A program made the position numbers and the translations under genes. The notes under the pieces are model-generated. The model searched no databases. It saw only the letters and a list, made by a program, of their open reading frames with translations, and was not told the DNA's origin. A stretch of 45,625 bases of DNA from contig JAZSRY010000028.1 of the NCBI GenBank assembly GCA_045538735.1, forward strand, positions 1-45,625, read 5' to 3'. This document shows, piece after piece, positions 41,127 to 45,625 of the stretch. Source of the DNA: SIG459 sp045538735. Its GTDB lineage: Bacteria; Bacillota; Clostridia; Oscillospirales; Oscillospiraceae. Within the stretch, counting starts at the first letter, position 1; every line of letters begins with the position of its first letter.

Positions 41127-42188
41127 ATGAAGGTATTTGTTCCCGGAAGGACAGAAATAATAGGAAACCACACTGACCACCAACTGGGCAGAGTTATAGC
41201 TTCCGCCGTCAAGCCGGGCATGACAGCCCACTGCCAGCGCCTTGAGAGCAAAATCGCAAGGGTCAAAAGCGGAAAGAGGAGGCCAATGGTGCTGGAGCTT
41301 GATGACCTTTCTCCCCGGGCTGAAGAGGAGGGCAGCACACAGGCTCTTATAAGAGGAGTCTGCTGCGCCCTTGAAAAGCGAGGCTACAAGGTGGGCGGCT
41401 TCACCGCCGAAGTGAACAGTGCCCTCCGCTCGGGAGGCGGACTTAGCTCCTCGGCAGCCTTCTGCGTTTTGATGGGAAAAATAATAAGTGTCCTTTATAA
41501 CGGCGGGAAGATAGACCCCGTCACTCTTGCACGATGCGCTCAGGAGGCGGAGAATATCCATTTCGGCAAGCCCTCGGGACTTATGGACCAGCTTGCCTGC
41601 GCAACAGGCAAGGCGGTGTATATAGATTTTCTCAAAGATGAGATCATACCCATTGACTGCGACTTTGCCGCCATGGGACTCGTTCTTTGCCTCACGGACA
41701 CCGGCGGCAGCCACGCAAACCTCACGGCCGATTATGCGGCAATAAGAGAGGATATGGAGGCGGTTGCGGCTGCATACGGCAAGAAAGTTATGCGTTATGT
41801 AAACAAAGAAGAGTTTGAGGCCAAGGGTTATGAGGATGCCTCTGCTGCTATGCGCGCCCGGCATTTTTTCGAGGAAAATGAACGTGTGCTTATGATGAAA
41901 GAGGCAATGGAGCGCGGCGACAGGGAAGCATGCCTGCGCCTTATGAATGCTTCCGGACGTTCCTCAGAAGAAAAACTTCGGAATATACGCTGCGCGGCCG
42001 GTGATGATCGGCTTGAAAAGGGCATTGAGCTCAGCGCAAAGCTGCTTGAAGGCAAAGGCGCGTGGCGAGTACACGGCGGCGGTTTTGCCGGCTGCGTCCA
42101 GGCTCTTGTGCCGACGGAATACTTTGGGGAATATGCCAGAGCTATGGATGCCAGCTTCGGCCTCCACAGCTGTTTTAGAATTATGTAA
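41127..42188 (+). CDS. galK: Galactokinase (GHMP family)
   Basis: 353 residues. The galactokinase signature GRTEIIGNHTDHQ (7-19) lies at the N-terminus, the GHMP ATP motif GGGLSSSAAF at 103-112, and the C-terminal motif GGGFAGCVQAL near 311-321. The protein is shorter than typical GalK (about 390) but all three motifs are present. It phosphorylates galactose at C1 for the Leloir pathway; galT and galE are not in the window. GGAGAG precedes the ATG. First gene of the sugar cluster. Confidence 0.92.
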   Translation: MKVFVPGRTEIIGNHTDHQLGRVIASAVKPGMTAHCQRLESKIARVKSGKRRPMVLELDDLSPRAEEEGSTQALIRGVCCALEKRGYKVGGFTAEVNSALRSGGGLSSSAAFCVLMGKIISVLYNGGKIDPVTLARCAQEAENIHFGKPSGLMDQLACATGKAVYIDFLKDEIIPIDCDFAAMGLVLCLTDTGGSHANLTADYAAIREDMEAVAAAYGKKVMRYVNKEEFEAKGYEDASAAMRARHFFEENERVLMMKEAMERGDREACLRLMNASGRSSEEKLRNIRCAAGDDRLEKGIELSAKLLEGKGAWRVHGGGFAGCVQALVPTEYFGEYARAMDASFGLHSCFRIM

Positions 42189-42215
42189 ACTATTCGCCTT
42201 CAAAAGGGGATGCGT

Positions 42216-43505
42216 ATGAACGGATTCAAATTGAAAAACAATATGCTTCTGGGCGTTGCCTCCGCAGCCACTCAGGTTGATGGAGGAGACTTGAACCACA
42301 GCTGGAACGATTGGTATGAAAAAGGCCACATAAAGGATGGCTCTGATCCTGCCATTGCTACGGGTCACTGGGAACGCTGGCGGGAGGATATTATGCTTAT
42401 GCATTCAATGGGCATAAAAACCTATCGCTTTGGCATAGAGTGGGCAAGAGTTGAGCCCGAAGAGGGCTTTTACGACGAAACTGCCATTGCACATATCAAG
42501 GAAGAGATTATGCTGCTTCTGGCACTCGATATAAAGCCTCTTGTAACCCTTCATCATTTTACGAATCCCATGTGGTTTGAAAAAAAGGGCGGCTGGGAGA
42601 AGTTTGATAATGTTAGGGCGTTTCTCCTTTATGTAGAGAAGATTATAGGCTGCATCGGCCATCTGGTGAATGAATATATAACCATCAATGAGCCAAATGT
42701 ATATGCGACCAACGGCTACTTTTTCGGCTCCTGGCCTCCCGGCAAAAAGAGCATGAGCGCCTGCATAGAGGTTATGAGCAATCTTGCCGCAGCCCATATA
42801 AAAACTTACCGCCTTATTCACGATATGCGAAGAAGTATGGGCTTTCGCGACAGCAAGGTGAGCTTTGCAAACCATCTCCGTGTTTTCGCTCCGAAAAATC
42901 CGAAAAACCCCGCCCATAAGCTTGCCGCATCCACAATGGAAAATCTGTTTCAGACTCTTCTCACAAGAGCAATGCTTACGGGAGATTTCCGTCTGCCCCT
43001 GAAAAATAACGGCAGAGACAGAAGGGGCGCCTACTGCGATTTCCACGCAGTGAATTATTATTCCCGCTCTACTGTCTCCGGAGTCTTTGCAGACGGTGTC
43101 CGTGAGGGATGCCATAAAAACGATCTGGGCTGGGAGATATATCCCGAAGGCATTGTCAAATGCTGCGAAAAGCTCCAGTCAATAGTCCGACTGCCCATTT
43201 ATATCACCGAAAACGGTACATGCGATCTTGGAGACAGCTTCCGCAGCCGCTATATCTATGACCATCTCCGCGCCCTTTGTGAGTCCAAGCTGCCAATCAA
43301 GCGCTATTACCATTGGTGCTTCAACGATAATTTTGAATGGGTGGAGGGTAACTATGCCCGCTTCGGCATTGTCCACACCAATTTTGAAACCCTCGAGCGC
43401 AGTATCAAGCGCAGCGGCGAGTTTTACAGTAAAATAATCGAAAACCACGGTGTCACCGAGGAAATGTACGGTGAGTATGTGGCGGGAGAGGAGTATCATT
43501 TCTGA
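42216..43505 (+). CDS. GH1 beta-glycosidase
   Basis: 429 residues. GH1 acid/base E159 in TINEP and nucleophile E332 in YITENG; also GIEWARVEPEEG and YYHWCFNDNFEW near the end for substrate binding. Length is slightly below the family average, with a short loop before the nucleophile strand. It likely hydrolyses beta-glucosides or beta-galactosides in the cytoplasm, which fits the neighbouring galactokinase. ATG 42216 has AAAAGGGG upstream at proper distance; ATG 42210 sits too close. No signal peptide. Confidence 0.92.
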   Translation: MNGFKLKNNMLLGVASAATQVDGGDLNHSWNDWYEKGHIKDGSDPAIATGHWERWREDIMLMHSMGIKTYRFGIEWARVEPEEGFYDETAIAHIKEEIMLLLALDIKPLVTLHHFTNPMWFEKKGGWEKFDNVRAFLLYVEKIIGCIGHLVNEYITINEPNVYATNGYFFGSWPPGKKSMSACIEVMSNLAAAHIKTYRLIHDMRRSMGFRDSKVSFANHLRVFAPKNPKNPAHKLAASTMENLFQTLLTRAMLTGDFRLPLKNNGRDRRGAYCDFHAVNYYSRSTVSGVFADGVREGCHKNDLGWEIYPEGIVKCCEKLQSIVRLPIYITENGTCDLGDSFRSRYIYDHLRALCESKLPIKRYYHWCFNDNFEWVEGNYARFGIVHTNFETLERSIKRSGEFYSKIIENHGVTEEMYGEYVAGEEYHF

Positions 43506-45109
43506 TGGAAGAGCGTAAATGGTGGCAGGACGGGATAGTTTACCAGATATATCCCAGATCTTTCTGCGATTCAAACAGCGACGGCTACGGCGATATTCCC
43601 GGAATAATTTCAAAACTGGATAAGCTGCAGGATTTGGGCATAGATGCCATCTGGCTGAGCCCCGTCTATAAATCTCCTCAGGTGGATAACGGCTATGATA
43701 TTGCCGACTACAAGGCCATAGATCCTATGTTCGGAACTATGGAGGACTTTGACCGACTCCTTGCCGAGGCAAAGGCAAGAGATATCCGCATAATCATGGA
43801 CCTTGTCATAAACCATACCAGCGATCAGCACGAATGGTTTCAGCGCAGCCGCAGACGGGAAAAAGGCTACGAGGACTATTATATCTGGGCGGATAAGCCC
43901 AATAACTGGGGCGGCTTCTTCGGCGGCGGAGCGTGGGATTATGACGAAGTCCGCGGACAGTATTACCTCCATCTTTTCGCCAAGGAACAGCCTGATCTGA
44001 ACTGGCGCAACCCCAGAATAATGGAGGAAGTGCAGGACATTCTCCGCTTCTGGCTGGATAAGGGCGTGGCGGGCTTCCGCTGCGATGTTATCAATATCAT
44101 CTGGAAAAACGACCTTGAAAACGGCTTCCCCAGCCCTATCCTTGCTGGACTTAAGCACTATCATTCAACTCCGGGCTGCCACGCTGTGCTGCGCCGCCTC
44201 CGCCGGGAGGTGCTGGATGAGTATGATGCCTACACGGTGGGCGAAACGGTGTTCGTAAACGAGGATCAGGGCAGAGAGCTCTGCGAGCCTCACAGAAAAG
44301 AGCTCGACGAGATATTCTCCTTCGAGCATATGGAAACCGAACAGGTGGGCGTAAAGTGGTTCAAGCATGCCTTCAAGCCCGAAAAGTTTTTCCGCACCAT
44401 TGCAAAGTGGCAGCATGCCCTCACATGGAACGCCAACTATTTTGAAAACCATGACCAGCCCCGCAGCGTATCCCGCTTCGGTGATGACGGCAAGTACCAT
44501 AATAAGAGCGCAAAGATGCTGGCCACTATGCTTCTTACTCTGAAGGGCACTCCCTTTATCTATGAGGGTCAGGAAATAGGCATGACCAACTTTGACTTCA
44601 CCTCCATGGACCAGCTCCAGGATGTTGAGAGCCATAATATCTACGGCATCGCCGAAAAAATCGGCCTCCCCGAGGGCTACCGCTGGAAGATGATAAAGAC
44701 ATCCTCCCGTGATAACGCCCGTCAGGGCGTGCAGTGGAGCGATGCTCCCCACGGCGGCTTCACCAGCGGAACTCCCTGGATAGCAAGCAACAAAAATTAT
44801 GAGACTATCAACTATGCTGCACAGGAGGGAGACCCTGATTCCATTCTCAGCTACTATAAGGCGCTCATAGCCTTCCGCAGGGAAAACGAGGTTCTGCGCC
44901 GGGGTGCTTTCAAGGAAAAGCTCATCAAGGCCAATGCCTTTGTTTATGAGCGTGAGTACCGGGGCAAAAAGCTTACCGTGCTTCTGAACTTCTCCGAAAA
45001 GGCGCAGAAGGCCCCATTCAAGGGCCGCCAGCTCATAGGCAACTATGAGAAAAAGGAGTTTTATGGAGTGCTTGGCCCCTGGGAAGCTGCCATAATCGAG
45101 GTGGACTGA
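43505..45109 (+). CDS. GH13 alpha-glucosidase (oligo-1,6-glucosidase type)
   Basis: 534 residues. WWQDGIVYQIYPRSFCDSNSDGYGD start, VINHTSD (101-107), nucleophile D194 in FRCDVINI, acid/base E247 in TVGETV and NHDQPR (315-320). The residue after the nucleophile is Val, which in this subfamily (GH13_31) goes with alpha-1,6 specificity (isomaltose, panose), whereas Ala or Thr goes with alpha-1,4. Trehalose-6-phosphate hydrolase is a less likely alternative. The start codon overlaps the GH1 stop (TGATG), so both are translated together. Cytoplasmic. Confidence 0.92.
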   Translation: MEERKWWQDGIVYQIYPRSFCDSNSDGYGDIPGIISKLDKLQDLGIDAIWLSPVYKSPQVDNGYDIADYKAIDPMFGTMEDFDRLLAEAKARDIRIIMDLVINHTSDQHEWFQRSRRREKGYEDYYIWADKPNNWGGFFGGGAWDYDEVRGQYYLHLFAKEQPDLNWRNPRIMEEVQDILRFWLDKGVAGFRCDVINIIWKNDLENGFPSPILAGLKHYHSTPGCHAVLRRLRREVLDEYDAYTVGETVFVNEDQGRELCEPHRKELDEIFSFEHMETEQVGVKWFKHAFKPEKFFRTIAKWQHALTWNANYFENHDQPRSVSRFGDDGKYHNKSAKMLATMLLTLKGTPFIYEGQEIGMTNFDFTSMDQLQDVESHNIYGIAEKIGLPEGYRWKMIKTSSRDNARQGVQWSDAPHGGFTSGTPWIASNKNYETINYAAQEGDPDSILSYYKALIAFRRENEVLRRGAFKEKLIKANAFVYEREYRGKKLTVLLNFSEKAQKAPFKGRQLIGNYEKKEFYGVLGPWEAAIIEVD

Positions 45110-45110
45110 T

Positions 45111-45625
45111 ATGCCCAGAAAGAACACAAGAAACACCCGGGGCAAGATAATTGCTGCTGCGTGGAAGCTTTTCTATGAGCAGGGTTATGAGGATACCACC
45201 GTTGAGGATATCATCTTTGAATCGGAGACCAGCAAGGGCACCTTTTATCACTATTTCGAGGGTAAGGACGCTCTTCTGGGCACCCTTTCAACCCTCTTTG
45301 ATGAAAAATATGAGGCTCTGACCCGCAGTATGGACAGGGAGAGAAACGCAATTGAAATTCTCCACTGGCTCAATAGGGAGCTTTTCGCCATGGTGGATTC
45401 CTCCGTTCCCATTGAGCTTTTGGCCGGCCTGCTCTCCACCCAGCTCACTACAAGAGGGGAGAAGCACCTTCTTGACCGCAACCGCTTCTATTTCCGCCTA
45501 CTTCGTGAGATAGTGATGAAGGGACAGGAAAGAGGGGAGATCAGGACGGATTTCAGCGTCAGCGAGATCACCAAGGCCTATGCTCTCATGGAGCGGGCAT
45601 TGATGTATGACTGGTGTCTCTGCGG
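45111..45625 (+). CDS. TetR-family regulator (truncated by window end)
   Basis: 171 residues visible, no stop before the end of the window. N-terminal TetR helix-turn-helix: RGKIIAAAWKLFYEQGYEDTTVEDI, then SKGTFYHYFEGKDALL. The rest is the helical ligand-binding domain. ATG follows the alpha-glucosidase stop by one base, so it is co-transcribed with the sugar genes and may regulate them or another set. Confidence 0.93.
   Translation, partial: MPRKNTRNTRGKIIAAAWKLFYEQGYEDTTVEDIIFESETSKGTFYHYFEGKDALLGTLSTLFDEKYEALTRSMDRERNAIEILHWLNRELFAMVDSSVPIELLAGLLSTQLTTRGEKHLLDRNRFYFRLLREIVMKGQERGEIRTDFSVSEITKAYALMERALMYDWCLC

Overview
The window looks like chromosome of a spore-forming member of the Clostridia (Firmicutes), probably a gut Oscillospirales or Eubacteriales type. 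The basis is a recognisable Spo0A, a SpoIVB serine protease, a sporulation/vegetative D,D-carboxypeptidase, a GerMN lipoprotein, YqeG, strong AGGAGG-type ribosome binding sites and sigma-A promoters. I cannot name a species. No tRNA, rRNA or CRISPR array was seen.

Region 1 (1 to about 17,700) is an acquired, more AT-rich accessory island. It ends with two small genes typical of clostridial transposons and conjugative elements (a DUF6809 protein and TnpV). It holds three cassettes. (a) A minus-strand operon (6127 down to 773) starts with a small XRE regulator and carries a DUF2971 protein, a TIGR02391/Ymh-type HEPN protein with a zinc ribbon, a RES-domain protein (predicted NAD-consuming toxin fold), a second putative HEPN protein and two unknown proteins; it reads like a multi-effector abortive-infection operon. 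It is followed by a run of five hairpins and four diverged GGTAGCC repeats. (b) A restriction-modification operon (11247 down to 6369) has another small XRE regulator, a 1011-residue nuclease-methyltransferase fusion and a second adenine methyltransferase. (c) A ClpP/ClpX-like/membrane-AAA module (11547-16915) has a stand-alone ClpX-type unfoldase without the zinc domain, a complete ClpP, a tiny membrane protein, a CbbX/SpoVK-type AAA protein with two membrane segments, and two divergent unknown genes. Both minus-strand units of this module share the same promoter architecture: TTCGCCA-N2-TGGCGAA, 11 bases, then GGGTG-N2-TTA. I consider this module the best candidate for an undescribed system.

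Region 2 (17,805-34,400) is ordinary chromosome: an MtaA-like corrinoid methyltransferase, a metal-binding HMA protein, a coiled-coil/GNAT fusion, small membrane proteins and lipoproteins, a DMT exporter, SpoIVB, a spore/cell-wall M14 peptidase, a TAXI-TRAP transporter pair, Spo0A, a polytopic glycosyltransferase-like protein, a GT2 polyprenyl-type glycosyltransferase with a LUD protein, and a PNPOx-like protein. SpoIVB and Spo0A, usually adjacent and co-oriented, are here about 5 kb apart and on opposite strands.

Region 3 (34,397-45,625) holds DacF on the minus strand and then a plus-strand run: comEA, an OmpR-type two-component pair, a GerMN lipoprotein, YqeG and a Xaa-Pro peptidase. After a promoter and leader hairpin comes a sugar cluster: galactokinase, GH1 beta-glycosidase, GH13 alpha-glucosidase (probably alpha-1,6 specific) and a TetR regulator cut by the window end.
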